Shown in pieces: positions 8,861-18,075 of a stretch of DNA of 40,101 nucleotides (its first letter is position 1; each line of letters starts with the position of its first letter). The DNA is taken from assembly GCA_025499705.1 (NCBI GenBank), contig JAFMVE010000051.1:1-40101 (forward strand), given 5' to 3'. The notes under the pieces were generated by a model. That model did not search any database, was not told the origin of the DNA, and saw nothing but the letters and a program-made list of their open reading frames with translations. The position numbers and the translations under genes are program-made. The stretch comes from Carboxylicivirga caseinilyticus (lineage in GTDB: Bacteria; Bacteroidota; Bacteroidia; Bacteroidales; Marinilabiliaceae).

Positions 8861-9775
8861 CTAATCAATCTTATAGTTTTGCTTCATAAAGGCAATGATT
8901 TCACGGGTGAACACTTCTGCCGAATGACGCATTAAATGACTCTCATCAAAAAAACTGTCTTCCCTTAAATACAATGAATCATTTTGATTATAGACATAAT
9001 AGTCTACTTCTTTACCGCATAAGCTTTTTATTCTTTCTTCAAAAGCAGGGCTGTGAGGTTTGTAGTTTGGAGGGAATACAATAATTAATTTAGTACCGGA
9101 ACCTTTTATTTGCTGAATCATAGTTTTAAAGGTATTAACCAACTCTTCACTTTCCTGATCAAATGCATAAGAATCATCATTAATAAAAGGATAATTCCAA
9201 TCCTTGTTATACCACGATATTGGCATGGAACCACAGGATAACAATGAATCATGCGGGGTAAATTTTTTAGTCCTCAAATCAAAATTTGATTTATTCAATC
9301 TATTCAGGAGTAATAATTGGGAAAAAACTTTTTCCTTATTATCTATCTCTGCCAATTTTTTCCAGACAAATGGATATTTTATCAGTGGATATAAGCGATC
9401 TTTCCGGAACATCACCGTTCTCTCTGGAATAAGTTCCTGGTTATCATCAACAACCAATATAGTATATTTAGGAACTTTATTAAATTTAAACAGAGCTTCA
9501 AAAAGAAAAGAATGGAATGAAACATCCGAACCGGGATAACAGATATTATAAGCAGACAATGTTAAGCTATCCTGAATAATAGAGGCAATGACATCCCTTC
9601 CTCCTCTTGATGAACCAGCAACGATGACATCTTTATTCATATTCCCATTAAGAATCATCTCCAGCCGTTTGTCAATTTCTGATTCAGCTGACCGATTGGC
9701 AACTAAATAGAAGGCCTTATCCAACAACCAGAATAAAGTGAGAAAAACAAAGATTTTAAAATATAATTTGCCCAT
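8861..9775 (-). CDS. Membrane-anchored SGNH (DltD/AlgJ-like) partner of MBOAT
   Basis: This 304-aa protein has an N-terminal membrane anchor (about residues 6-26) and an outward SGNH-type domain. The nucleophile block is VIVAGSSRGGRD, with Ser56 in the GDS-equivalent position. The distal block is FFDESHLMRHS, with Asp277 and His280. Such proteins pair with AlgI/DltB-type acyltransferases and finish acyl transfer to a polysaccharide outside the inner membrane. Its start codon overlaps the stop of the MBOAT gene (TAATG), so the two are translationally coupled. It is the last gene of the long minus-strand run. The family is clear by motif and context; the acyl group is unknown. Confidence 0.82.
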   Translation of the reverse strand: MGKLYFKIFVFLTLFWLLDKAFYLVANRSAESEIDKRLEMILNGNMNKDVIVAGSSRGGRDVIASIIQDSLTLSAYNICYPGSDVSFHSFLFEALFKFNKVPKYTILVVDDNQELIPERTVMFRKDRLYPLIKYPFVWKKLAEIDNKEKVFSQLLLLNRLNKSNFDLRTKKFTPHDSLLSCGSMPISWYNKDWNYPFINDDSYAFDQESEELVNTFKTMIQQIKGSGTKLIIVFPPNYKPHSPAFEERIKSLCGKEVDYYVYNQNDSLYLREDSFFDESHLMRHSAEVFTREIIAFMKQNYKID

Positions 9776-11220
9776 TAAAACTGAAAATAGATAAAACTTT
9801 GAACATCATTCTTAAAAACAATAATCACTGCCATTAACCAAAAATAAAGCCCCCATCTGAGCGAGCAATATAATGTGCCTTTTTTTTGCCATCCTACACT
9901 ATAACGCGAAAACAGTGCCGGATAATCATTAGCCAATAATTCTCCGGTCATAAAAATAATAACCAATAGTAAGCTGAACAATAACACCACTTTTTGATTA
10001 ATTGGTAATATCAAGGCATCCCAATGCCCTCCCAGGCCTGATAAAAAACTGAACGCTTTACCAAGATCCGGCGAAAAGAAAAAAACCAAAGAAAAGGCAT
10101 AGAATAAATAAGTTAAGCCCCGGCCTGTCCATATTCTTAAACTTCCGGGCCATTTTGTAAAAAAACGTTTTCTCCAGCCTTTGGTGAAAAACTCATAGAT
10201 AATGGCAATAGCCTGAATAACACCAAGTATCATAAAGTTCCATCCGGCACCATGCCATATGCCAAATAAGGTCCATGTTAAAACCAGAGCATAAATTGGT
10301 GCGAGATTCCCCCATTTACGTCTTCGAAACATGGTTTGCTTAAAAATATAGTCACTAAACCATAACGACAAAGACATATGAAACTTTCTCCAGAAAAGGG
10401 ATACATTTTCTGCAAAAAACGGACGGCTAAAATTCGGCAATAAATTGATTCCGAACATCCTGGCAATACCCAATGCTATATCTGTATATCCTGAAAAATC
10501 AAAATACAAATAGAGAGGTTGAAGCAAAATTACTGTTCCTAATAAAGTCGCGTTTGCGGAGGAAATATCAGAATAAGCCACAGTTATTAAGGGTGCCAAT
10601 TGATTGGCAATAACTACTTTTTTAAAGGCCCCTATCAAGGCTAACCGTAATCCTTCTATTATATTTTCTTGCTTAAAAACAACTGTTTTTTTTAATTGTG
10701 GTAGAAAGTGATTGGAACGCTCAATTGGTCCGGATAAAAACTTAGGAAAAAAGATTAAATAGAGTAAGAAATCAATGAAATTTTTATCCGCCTTTTCCCA
10801 ACCCATTTTTATATTAATCAAATAACCAATGGATTGAAGGGTAAAATAGGAGATGCCAATTGGAATAATGAGATTGGATAAGGTAGTAAAAGTAAAATTA
10901 AAATCCAGTAATTCAATAAACGGATCAATAGCAAATGAGGAATATTTTAAAATAACCAGCTGTCCTATATTTATCAGCAGTCCTGTCCGAAATATCCATT
11001 TTCTGCTTTTGGCATTCTCTAGCTTAATACCAATGATATAGTTTACCAAACCATAAACAAGTACATAAAGTAACAAAAAATAGCTATAACTGGCTACAAA
11101 CCCTCCACTTAATATAACTAACAATGTAGATCTGTACTTGTGATTAAGCAGATAATAAATAAATACTGCTCCTAAAACAATTAAAGTAAATTCAATAGAT
11201 ATTATATCCATAATGATCAT
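9775..11220 (-). CDS. MBOAT O-acyltransferase, AlgI/DltB type (first copy)
   Basis: This is a 481-aa multi-pass inner-membrane acyltransferase that passes an acyl group across the membrane for attachment to a polysaccharide. Family marks are FFPKFLSGPIERS near 158-169, YLYFDFSGYTDIALG near 238-251, FWRKFHMSLSLWF with His281, and the catalytic WHGAGW with His323. The C-terminus is FIYFQF, a motif common in this family. The start may be ATG at 11220 or 11211 (MIIM). It is coupled to the SGNH gene by a one-base overlap. A second MBOAT/SGNH pair lies at 13263-15609 in the opposite gene order, so the polysaccharide may carry two kinds of O-acyl group. Confidence 0.92.
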   Translation of the reverse strand: MIIMDIISIEFTLIVLGAVFIYYLLNHKYRSTLLVILSGGFVASYSYFLLLYVLVYGLVNYIIGIKLENAKSRKWIFRTGLLINIGQLVILKYSSFAIDPFIELLDFNFTFTTLSNLIIPIGISYFTLQSIGYLINIKMGWEKADKNFIDFLLYLIFFPKFLSGPIERSNHFLPQLKKTVVFKQENIIEGLRLALIGAFKKVVIANQLAPLITVAYSDISSANATLLGTVILLQPLYLYFDFSGYTDIALGIARMFGINLLPNFSRPFFAENVSLFWRKFHMSLSLWFSDYIFKQTMFRRRKWGNLAPIYALVLTWTLFGIWHGAGWNFMILGVIQAIAIIYEFFTKGWRKRFFTKWPGSLRIWTGRGLTYLFYAFSLVFFFSPDLGKAFSFLSGLGGHWDALILPINQKVVLLFSLLLVIIFMTGELLANDYPALFSRYSVGWQKKGTLYCSLRWGLYFWLMAVIIVFKNDVQSFIYFQF

Positions 11221-11300
11221 GCCTTAAGAAAATCATACGATTATACACAGTATAATAATAAGGCGAACAATTAATATGACGGGGGATGCTTATTTTTTGA

Positions 11301-12452
11301 TCAATCAATAAATGAAAAAAACATACTCAAAGCCTTTTTTATCCTATCCCTATCTTCTTTATCCAGATTTGATCCGGAAGGTAAACATAAACCATTGTTA
11401 AAAAGGGCTTCTGAAACACCGGTAAGATAGGCATCATAGCATTTAAATACTGGTTGTAAATGCATGGGCTTCCATAATGGACGCGTCTCTATATTCTCTT
11501 CTTCCAATTTTTGTTGAAGAATTAAACGTTGAATACCGGTTACTTCCGGATTAATAATGATAGTAGTTAACCAACGGTTTGAGTAAAATCCTTCTGGTTC
11601 AGGTTGAAAGGAAACTCCCTTTATTCCTTTAAAAATATCCCAATAGAACACAAAATTCTCCCGCCGTTTCTTTACACGCTCATCTATAACTTCCATTTGA
11701 CCACGCCCTAAACCGGCCAGTACATTACTCATCCGGTAATTATACCCGATTTCGCTATGTTGATAATGAGGTGCCTGATCTCTGGCCTGAGTAGCTAAAA
11801 ACCGGGCCTTTTCAATATAAGCCTTTTCATTGGAAAGTAAAGCCCCTCCTCCGGAAGTAGTAATTATTTTGTTCCCATTAAAAGATAAAATACCCAGTTC
11901 TCCAAATGAGCCTAAAGGTTTTCCATTCAATTGACTACCTAGTGCTTCAGCTGCATCTTCAATAACTGGGATACCATAGGTACTGGCAATCTCCATAATT
12001 TCATCCATTTTAGCCGGCATCCCATATAAATGCACCACAATGATAGCCTTAACTTTCTGCAGCTTTCCATTCAATTTACGCTCTTCCAGAGCCTGCTTCA
12101 AAAGAATCGGATCCATATTCCAGGTTTCCGGTTCACTATCAATAAAAACAGGCTTAGCTCCCTGATAAATAATAGGATTAACCGATGCTGAAAAAGTAAA
12201 AGTAGAAACTAGTACTTCATCTTCTTTTTGCACACCTAAAAGAACTAAAGCCAGATGAATAGAAGCTGTCCCTGAACTTAAAGCTGCTACATGATTAACA
12301 TTACAATAGCCAGCAATAGCTGATTCAAAAGCATCCACATTAGGACCTAATGGCGCTATCCAGTTCTGATCAAAAGCCTCTTGTATGTACTTTTGTTCAT
12401 CCCCTGACATATGAGGACTTGATATATATAGACGTGTTTTTTTTGATTTCAT
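11301..12452 (-). CDS. DegT-family sugar aminotransferase, PglE-like
   Basis: This 383-aa PLP-dependent aminotransferase acts on a nucleotide keto-sugar. The frame extends to a TTG at 12470, but an ATG at 12452 gives the usual family N-terminus, so I use that. Marks are LYISSPHMSGDEQKYI, NWIAPLGPN, ALSSGTASIHLAL, the Asp of EDAAEALGS, and the Schiff-base lysine Lys195 in NGNKIITTSGGG. The sequence looks closest to PglE-type enzymes, which make UDP-4-amino-4,6-dideoxy-GlcNAc. It lies next to a PglC-like transferase, which fits initiation with an N-acylated 4-amino sugar. No PglF-like dehydratase or PglD-like acetyltransferase is in the window, so that step must be encoded elsewhere or done by one of the GNATs. 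Confidence 0.92.
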   Translation of the reverse strand: MKSKKTRLYISSPHMSGDEQKYIQEAFDQNWIAPLGPNVDAFESAIAGYCNVNHVAALSSGTASIHLALVLLGVQKEDEVLVSTFTFSASVNPIIYQGAKPVFIDSEPETWNMDPILLKQALEERKLNGKLQKVKAIIVVHLYGMPAKMDEIMEIASTYGIPVIEDAAEALGSQLNGKPLGSFGELGILSFNGNKIITTSGGGALLSNEKAYIEKARFLATQARDQAPHYQHSEIGYNYRMSNVLAGLGRGQMEVIDERVKKRRENFVFYWDIFKGIKGVSFQPEPEGFYSNRWLTTIIINPEVTGIQRLILQQKLEEENIETRPLWKPMHLQPVFKCYDAYLTGVSEALFNNGLCLPSGSNLDKEDRDRIKKALSMFFSFID

Positions 12453-12578
12453 ATACTTAAACTTGATCAAACAATTAAGTTGAAATTACCATAAAGATAG
12501 TAAAGCATTGATGATTACAAAATACATGAACTACTTAATCTATCTTAAAATAAGAGCAGCCATGAGAATCTAGTTGGT

Positions 12579-13163
12579 TTATTTAAAACCAATTATCGTT
12601 TGAATAATTAATTTAATGTCAAGACCTAAAGTATGATTATAATAATAATCCAAATTAATTTTAACCTTATCAGGCCAAATTACCTCATCATTAAATTTCT
12701 TAGGATCATTAACAGTTGATAAAAGCTCTTCTTCATTAACATATTTTAAAGAGGCCGGACCTGTAATTCCTGGCCGTAATTCCAATATTTTTTTTTCCTC
12801 TCCTATTAATTTATCGTAATATTCCGGCATATCCGGACGCGGCCCTACAAGGCTCATATCTCCAATTAATACATTCCATAGCTCCGGCAGTTCATCCAGT
12901 TTATACTTACGCAAAATAGAACCCAAAGGTGTAATTCTGTTTTCACCTTTTATGGAGATCGAATTACCGCCATGTCCAACTGTCATGGTCCTGAACTTAT
13001 AAATAGTAAAAGGCTGACCAAATCGACCTACCCTTTGTTGGCAAAAAAACACAGGCGATCCCATATAGATTTTAATCAAAAGAATAATAACTATATAAAT
13101 TGGCAAGAGTAATATCAAGCCTATCAATGAAAACAACAGATCACTAATTCTCTTTACAAACAT
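12579..13163 (-). CDS. Initiating phosphoglycosyl transferase, PglC/bacterial sugar transferase family
   Basis: This 194-aa monotopic membrane enzyme transfers a sugar phosphate from a UDP-sugar to undecaprenyl phosphate, the first step of repeat-unit assembly. It has the small PglC-like architecture. There is one N-terminal hydrophobic segment (about residues 8-30), then QQRVGRFGQPF, YKFRTMTVG, YKLDELPELWNVL with the catalytic Asp-Glu pair, GDMSLVGPRPDMP and LRPGITGPASL. About 100 bp lie upstream and 126 bp lie between its end and the PglE-like start, so it may be a separate transcript end. With the neighbouring PglE-like enzyme, the likely first sugar is a diNAcBac- or QuiNAc-type amino sugar. 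Confidence 0.93.
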   Translation of the reverse strand: MFVKRISDLLFSLIGLILLLPIYIVIILLIKIYMGSPVFFCQQRVGRFGQPFTIYKFRTMTVGHGGNSISIKGENRITPLGSILRKYKLDELPELWNVLIGDMSLVGPRPDMPEYYDKLIGEEKKILELRPGITGPASLKYVNEEELLSTVNDPKKFNDEVIWPDKVKINLDYYYNHTLGLDIKLIIQTIIGFK

Positions 13164-13262
13164 TCCATTTTTCTTAAATATAAATACAAAGACATCAAGT
13201 ATTCATTAATAAATAATTTAATTATTCTTTTAAATTCCATTTTCATTTGGGTTTCTTCCCAT

Positions 13263-14699
13263 TCAAAAATTGAAATAAATGAAATTACTGCCTTTAAACA
13301 CACCAAAAATAAATATCACAAGAAGTACAGAAAAATAAGATAGCCATCTTATGATTACATTTTTATTATTGAAGAATAAAAATTTGTTAGGATAAAATTC
13401 ATCTCTGAATTCTGATATTAATAATATAGCTATGCCCAAAAAAGCGTATAGAAGGACAGTTTTATCAATATAAACCGGACCAAAATGTGTAAACATTTTT
13501 ATAACTGCCAAAATACCTTCTGACACAGTATGTCTTATACCACCAGTCAGAAACGAAAATGCAAATATTATATAAGTAATAATTATACTTATTAATATAT
13601 ACCACACTTTCTTTGTTAAATTAAAGCGCCGTTCTATCTCAGATTTTCTTTTTTTTGTGATTGCTTCAAGACTTATAAAAAATCCTTGATAAAAGGCCCA
13701 AACTAAAAAAGTAAGGCGTGCTCCATGCCACATTCCCATAATAAAGAGTGTCAATGTTATCGTAAATACTACACCTTTCATTTTATATTTCCGCAGCATA
13801 AATGACAATGGTGTATACACATAATCTAATATCCACGATATCAACGACATATGCCACCTCCTCCAAAACTCAGAAACTGACATTGCAAAAAACGGACGAT
13901 TAAAGTTTGGTCGTACTTTTAGTCCCATAACACTTGCCGCTCCAATGGCAATTAATGAGTAGCCGCCAAGGTCACAATAAATTTGCATGGGATATAACAA
14001 TGTTGCAAGAAATATTGTTCCACCTGAATGTTGATCAATACTTGATATTATAGGATCAATATAAACGGATAACCTGTCTGCAACTACCAGTTTCATAAAA
14101 TAGCCCCATAATATCATTTGCAATCCCGTTACTACCATTGGGTAATTAAATTCCATCTTTTTCTTAAACTGAGGAAGCATACTAGGCGCGCGTTCTATAG
14201 GTCCGGATAGAACCAATGGGAAATATGACAGGAATAAGGTTATTAAACCGAGATTCTTTTCAGCCTCAATTTCTTCATTGTAAACATCAACAATGTATCC
14301 AATAGCCATAAATGTATAAAATGAAATTCCGATTGGTAACATCCAGTTGATTTGTGGTAAATGCCATCTTAATCCAGTCAGTTCTAAAAGTGAAAAAATA
14401 CTTTCGTTGACAAAATTGTAATACTTAAAAAAGAAAAGTGGCAGTAAAACCAACAGTAAACCTATTGTCAAAAGGATCTCTTTTTTTTTATAAGACTTAG
14501 ATTTGTCAATAAATAGGGCAAAACTATAAGTCACAATTGAGACTCCTAAAAGTAATAGGGTAAAAACAGGTTGAATATTAGTATAAAAGTAAAGGCTTGC
14601 CAATAGAACAAATCCCCATCTCAACTTTTGAGGAAGTATAAAATAAATAAATACAACAAGAGGGTAAAAAAGTAGAAAACTTAACGATGTAAAGACCAT
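13263..14699 (-). CDS. MBOAT acyltransferase, DltB/AlgI type (second copy)
   Basis: This is a 478-aa multi-pass acyltransferase. Marks are YFPLVLSGPIERAP near 159-172, YCDLGGYSLIAIG near 241-253, EFWRRWHMSLISW with His283, MWHGARLTF with His325, and a C-terminal FIYFNF. It lies 28 bp after an SGNH gene, which itself follows a carrier protein and an adenylating enzyme. This gives the four components of the Dlt pathway in one row: adenylase, carrier, SGNH (DltD-like) and MBOAT (DltB-like). I infer that it takes an aminoacyl or acyl group from the small carrier at the inner face of the membrane. A simple O-acetyltransferase role cannot be excluded. Confidence 0.9.
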   Translation of the reverse strand: MVFTSLSFLLFYPLVVFIYFILPQKLRWGFVLLASLYFYTNIQPVFTLLLLGVSIVTYSFALFIDKSKSYKKKEILLTIGLLLVLLPLFFFKYYNFVNESIFSLLELTGLRWHLPQINWMLPIGISFYTFMAIGYIVDVYNEEIEAEKNLGLITLFLSYFPLVLSGPIERAPSMLPQFKKKMEFNYPMVVTGLQMILWGYFMKLVVADRLSVYIDPIISSIDQHSGGTIFLATLLYPMQIYCDLGGYSLIAIGAASVMGLKVRPNFNRPFFAMSVSEFWRRWHMSLISWILDYVYTPLSFMLRKYKMKGVVFTITLTLFIMGMWHGARLTFLVWAFYQGFFISLEAITKKRKSEIERRFNLTKKVWYILISIIITYIIFAFSFLTGGIRHTVSEGILAVIKMFTHFGPVYIDKTVLLYAFLGIAILLISEFRDEFYPNKFLFFNNKNVIIRWLSYFSVLLVIFIFGVFKGSNFIYFNF

Positions 14700-14727
14700 A
14701 TAATTTTACAATTACTTATTTTATATT

Positions 14728-15609
14728 TTAATGAAAGCTATTCTCGTTATAGAGGTTATAAAGAAATTCAGTAAGTTTTTTTGCTCCATATTCATTTAAA
14801 TGACTATTACCAAGCCAATCTGTGGAATCAAACATCTGAGTACACTGCTTTGCATTATTAAGGTTCAAATAATGTAATTTATTGTCCCCATTATACTCTA
14901 ATATATGTAATCCAACATCAATATCATTCTGTGTATTCTTATAGCCAGGCATACCAATCAATACAAAGTCAATTTTATTGACATCGCACAGTGAATCCAT
15001 CTTAAAAAGGAACTTTGCCTTTTCAAAGTCACAGATACTTATACTGGTCTTTGTCTTCTGACTATAATCAGTATGATCTGGGACCGTTTTTTTTGTTCTT
15101 AACTGTCCCATTACAATTCTCGCCTCTCTATGATCCTTTGATAATACCTTTTTTACTATTTCAACTGCTAACCATTGGAATTTTATCACAGGAATACTCC
15201 TAATACTAAATTTATCCATTAAATCATAACTATACTCGATGGCAGGGTGAAGAGGTGGAGGTGTAAAATTCTTATAATCAACACCAGGAGACAAACCCAA
15301 CATTACACATTTTGTAGTATTAGTCTTCAAATAATTTGATAATTGAATATAACTTGCTTCAATATTTGCACCTCCTAAAGCGAAATTATAAGCGCTTACT
15401 CCATTTTTTGTGAAAAATTCTGAATCAATGCCATCAAATGAAACACTATTACCTAAAAAAATACAATCGAATTTTTGGTTTTTCATTTTTGAAATCATCA
15501 ATGCTTTTGACAATTCAAAATCGTACCTTTTTAAGTACCACATGTATGTATAATTAAATAATACAAAGACTGATACAAAAAATAGTATTTTTAAGCTTAA
15601 TCTTTTCAT
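14728..15609 (-). CDS. Membrane-anchored SGNH (DltD-like) protein
   Basis: This 293-aa protein has one N-terminal membrane segment (about residues 7-24) and an outward SGNH-like domain. The first block is IFLGNSVSFDGID with Ser55 as the likely nucleophile. The distal block is LGNSHLNEYG: His270 is present, but the position three before it is Gly267, so the normal D-x-x-H Asp is missing or shifted (Asp264 is close). It may therefore be weakly catalytic or use another Asp. It sits between the carrier protein gene and an MBOAT gene, the place expected of a DltD-like final transfer protein. It differs clearly in sequence from the first SGNH copy. Confidence 0.78.
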   Translation of the reverse strand: MKRLSLKILFFVSVFVLFNYTYMWYLKRYDFELSKALMISKMKNQKFDCIFLGNSVSFDGIDSEFFTKNGVSAYNFALGGANIEASYIQLSNYLKTNTTKCVMLGLSPGVDYKNFTPPPLHPAIEYSYDLMDKFSIRSIPVIKFQWLAVEIVKKVLSKDHREARIVMGQLRTKKTVPDHTDYSQKTKTSISICDFEKAKFLFKMDSLCDVNKIDFVLIGMPGYKNTQNDIDVGLHILEYNGDNKLHYLNLNNAKQCTQMFDSTDWLGNSHLNEYGAKKLTEFLYNLYNENSFH

Positions 15610-15652
15610 TAATCAAAATAGGTTTAATGTATAATAGACACTAATAAAAGAT

Positions 15653-15892
15653 TCATAATTTTGAAATTATTATATCTACCATTTCACCAACATTATGCAT
15701 TTTATTTAGCTCTTTAAGTCTAAATTTAATAGAAAATGTCTCTTCAACTTCAGTTATCAATAACATGTGAGAAAGAGAATCCCAATTTTCGACATCGTTT
15801 GCTGTCAGTTCATCTGAAATTTCAAGGGAATCATTACTTAATACCTTTCGGAAAATTCCGGTTAACTTTTCATAAACATCTGATCTATCCAT
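15653..15892 (-). CDS. Acyl/aminoacyl carrier protein (first copy)
   Basis: This is a 79-aa carrier protein. Ser39 in the NWDSLSHM motif should carry the phosphopantetheine arm, and the usual DSL signature is intact. Length, helix pattern and acidic character fit DltC-like or NRPS-type free-standing carriers. It lies 12 bp after a GNAT gene and just before the DltD-like and MBOAT genes. An adenylating enzyme two genes upstream probably loads it. It could pass its cargo to the MBOAT, to the GNAT, or to both. Confidence 0.9.
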   Translation of the reverse strand: MDRSDVYEKLTGIFRKVLSNDSLEISDELTANDVENWDSLSHMLLITEVEETFSIKFRLKELNKMHNVGEMVDIIISKL

Positions 15893-15904
15893 AATACAAT
15901 TTAT

Positions 15905-16561
15905 TTAAATATTTCTTTTTAATTGAAATTTAATTTTTGATGGCAGATAATTTAACACATCATCATTTTCTGCCTCTACTTTCTTCACAATCTCAAACCC
16001 AACCCTTTCATTGGCTTTTATCGCAGGTATATTGCAACCAAATACTTGGGTATAGACTTCAGATATTTCTGGATTATTAATCTTCACTCGCCTTATTATT
16101 TCCTCTGTTAACATACCCAAAATTCCTTTATTACGATAGTTATCTATAACATAACCAGCTCCCTTCTGAAGACTTCCAGTTACATAATCAATACGAACCT
16201 GCTTTAATAAATTATTAACTCTTGCCGCATTTTTAATTGACTCTTGGGGTAATACAAATCCAAGCAAATTACCCTTTATTTCAATGGAAGAAACTCCTCC
16301 AGCACCTTCCACCCATGCGCTTAAAGCTGCTATGACGACACCATTATCTTCAGCAACAAGAAAACTTGAAACGGATAATTCACACCCATCAATTTCTTCT
16401 TCAAGCATTTGAGTTATATACTTTTTAGCCTCAACTTCCGTAATACCAAATACAGAAGAATAAGATAAAATATCTGTACCACCCTTTTCCGCCTCAATAA
16501 TAGTATTAACTAAAAACGGAATATCTTCAATGCTGGCACTTCTTAATACATATTCACTCAT
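15905..16561 (-). CDS. GNAT-fold N-acyltransferase, paralogue 1
   Basis: This 218-aa GNAT-fold protein is clearly paralogous to the gene at 18076: both start with EYV-F/L-R-x-A, share IIEAEK, and have an identical IKGNLLGF block at about residues 95-102. The CoA-pyrophosphate motif R/Q-x-x-G-x-G/A reads R143-N-K-G146-I-L148, so the final Gly/Ala is Leu. The region around 118-135 (YVTGSLQKGAGYV) is also unusual. It overlaps the adenylase gene by 8 bp and is 12 bp from the carrier gene. I infer transfer of an activated amino acid or acyl group to an amine, perhaps with a carrier-bound rather than CoA-bound donor. Acetyl transfer to an aminoacyl group is an alternative. Confidence 0.78.
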   Translation of the reverse strand: MSEYVLRSASIEDIPFLVNTIIEAEKGGTDILSYSSVFGITEVEAKKYITQMLEEEIDGCELSVSSFLVAEDNGVVIAALSAWVEGAGGVSSIEIKGNLLGFVLPQESIKNAARVNNLLKQVRIDYVTGSLQKGAGYVIDNYRNKGILGMLTEEIIRRVKINNPEISEVYTQVFGCNIPAIKANERVGFEIVKKVEAENDDVLNYLPSKIKFQLKRNI

Positions 16562-18074
16562 TTTTCAAAATTTTTAGTAATTCCAAACGATCTGTTTTTC
16601 CATTGGTATTAATTGGAAAGCTTTCAACAAGCAGAAATTTGGTCGGTATCATGTAAGATGGTAATTTTGATTTCAAATATTGTCTTACAACATCTTCATC
16701 TAACTTATTATCTTCAATAAACATAGCAATTTCATGATTCCCAGAATGACTTTCGTAAACAACAGCCACTGCATTTTTACCATTAACTGCATTTCTGGTA
16801 TGATACTCAATTTCGCCCAGTTCTATTCTGTACCCCTGGATCTTTACCTGATAATCCAATCTTCCACTCAACATTAAATCCCCATCATCGTCTATATAAC
16901 AACCATCACCCGTTTTATAAAATCTTATTTGTTTATTATTTTGTTCTATTAGAATGAAAGAAGAGTCATTTTTCACCTGGTTTTTCCAGTATCCGGCTGT
17001 TACCTGATCTCCTGCAATACACAGTTCTCCACTCATATTATTGGATAATATTTCACCCGAATCATTACAAATAATGGCTTGAATGCCAACCATTGGTTTA
17101 CCTATACAAAACATGCCATTTAATTCTTTATTGAAACCCTTTCTCTTGAATTCATTAAATGTACAATAAATGGTAGCTTCGGTAGGCCCATACAAGTCAA
17201 ATATTTTAGCATTTGGAATACACTCCGACCACTCTTCAATCAGGTTTAATGGAGCCGCTTCTGCAGTAAGAATATTATAACGTAAATGAGGCAAATCGAT
17301 TTCATCAAAATAAGGTCTTAAAAACCGAACCATTGAAGGAGCCATCGCTCCAAATGTAAGTTTATGATCTTCTAAAAGTTCGGATGCATAACTATATTTA
17401 ATACGATCATGAGGAATTGTATAGGTACAGGCTCCTTTGGTTAATGGCACAAGAAAAGATTGCACTGAAACGTCAAAAGTTAGATCAAAGCATTGTAAAC
17501 ATCTGTCTTTTTCATCAATCTTAAAACCTATTTGCCAAAAAGCCTCCATAAAAGCTCCAACATTTTTTCTCGTTATTGTGACTCCTTTGGGTTGCCCTGT
17601 ACTACCTGACGTAAAAAGAATATATGCCAATTGATTACTATCATATGAACATAATTCCAATTCATAATCATTAAATAATAAATTCTTACTTAAAACGGTT
17701 TTTACATCATTCAAAAAAGAAGTGCTTGATGAATCTAAAACTAATTCAATATTAGCTTGTTTTACAATATCCATACCCCTTTCTTTGGGGTGCCCGGGAT
17801 GTATCGGTACATAAGCTAGACCTTCCAACCAAATAGCAATTATCGATGCATAAGTTTCCAAGTCGTCATTAGCTATTAATCCTACGTTACTACTAATGTC
17901 ATTCCTTTTCTTAAGGTATTCCCTTATTTTTGAAATACATTGAGCAAAATCTTGATAGGTATAATATTGCTCATCTATAAAAAAAGCATTTTTAGTAGGG
18001 AAAAATGCTATTGCATGCAGAATTGGTTCTAAAACCTGTACTTCAAATTTATTTAACGGATGTGAATGGGTCAT
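16554..18074 (-). CDS. Amino-acid adenylating enzyme, DltA/NRPS A-domain type (first copy)
   Basis: This is a 506-aa free-standing adenylation enzyme. It activates a carboxylic acid with ATP and loads it on a carrier thiol. Core motifs are complete: FTSGSTGQPKG (154-164), FDVS with Asp201, the residue that binds the substrate alpha-amino group in NRPS and DltA enzymes, LYGPTEATIY (294-303), YKTGD, GRLDYQVKIQGYRIELGEIE, and the C-terminal NTNGKTDR with Lys493. An amino acid substrate is therefore likely; which one cannot be read safely. No condensation or thioesterase domain is present here or nearby, so a peptide product line is unlikely. It overlaps the next GNAT gene and follows the other GNAT by one base. 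Confidence 0.9.
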   Translation of the reverse strand: MTHSHPLNKFEVQVLEPILHAIAFFPTKNAFFIDEQYYTYQDFAQCISKIREYLKKRNDISSNVGLIANDDLETYASIIAIWLEGLAYVPIHPGHPKERGMDIVKQANIELVLDSSSTSFLNDVKTVLSKNLLFNDYELELCSYDSNQLAYILFTSGSTGQPKGVTITRKNVGAFMEAFWQIGFKIDEKDRCLQCFDLTFDVSVQSFLVPLTKGACTYTIPHDRIKYSYASELLEDHKLTFGAMAPSMVRFLRPYFDEIDLPHLRYNILTAEAAPLNLIEEWSECIPNAKIFDLYGPTEATIYCTFNEFKRKGFNKELNGMFCIGKPMVGIQAIICNDSGEILSNNMSGELCIAGDQVTAGYWKNQVKNDSSFILIEQNNKQIRFYKTGDGCYIDDDGDLMLSGRLDYQVKIQGYRIELGEIEYHTRNAVNGKNAVAVVYESHSGNHEIAMFIEDNKLDEDVVRQYLKSKLPSYMIPTKFLLVESFPINTNGKTDRLELLKILKNE

Positions 18075-18075
18075 A

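Noticed and set aside
13187-13194. CAAAGACA upstream of the PglC-like gene, the complement of a TAnnTTTG-like element on the minus strand
   Set aside because: It differs from the consensus at one of the six fixed positions and no -33 element is clear.
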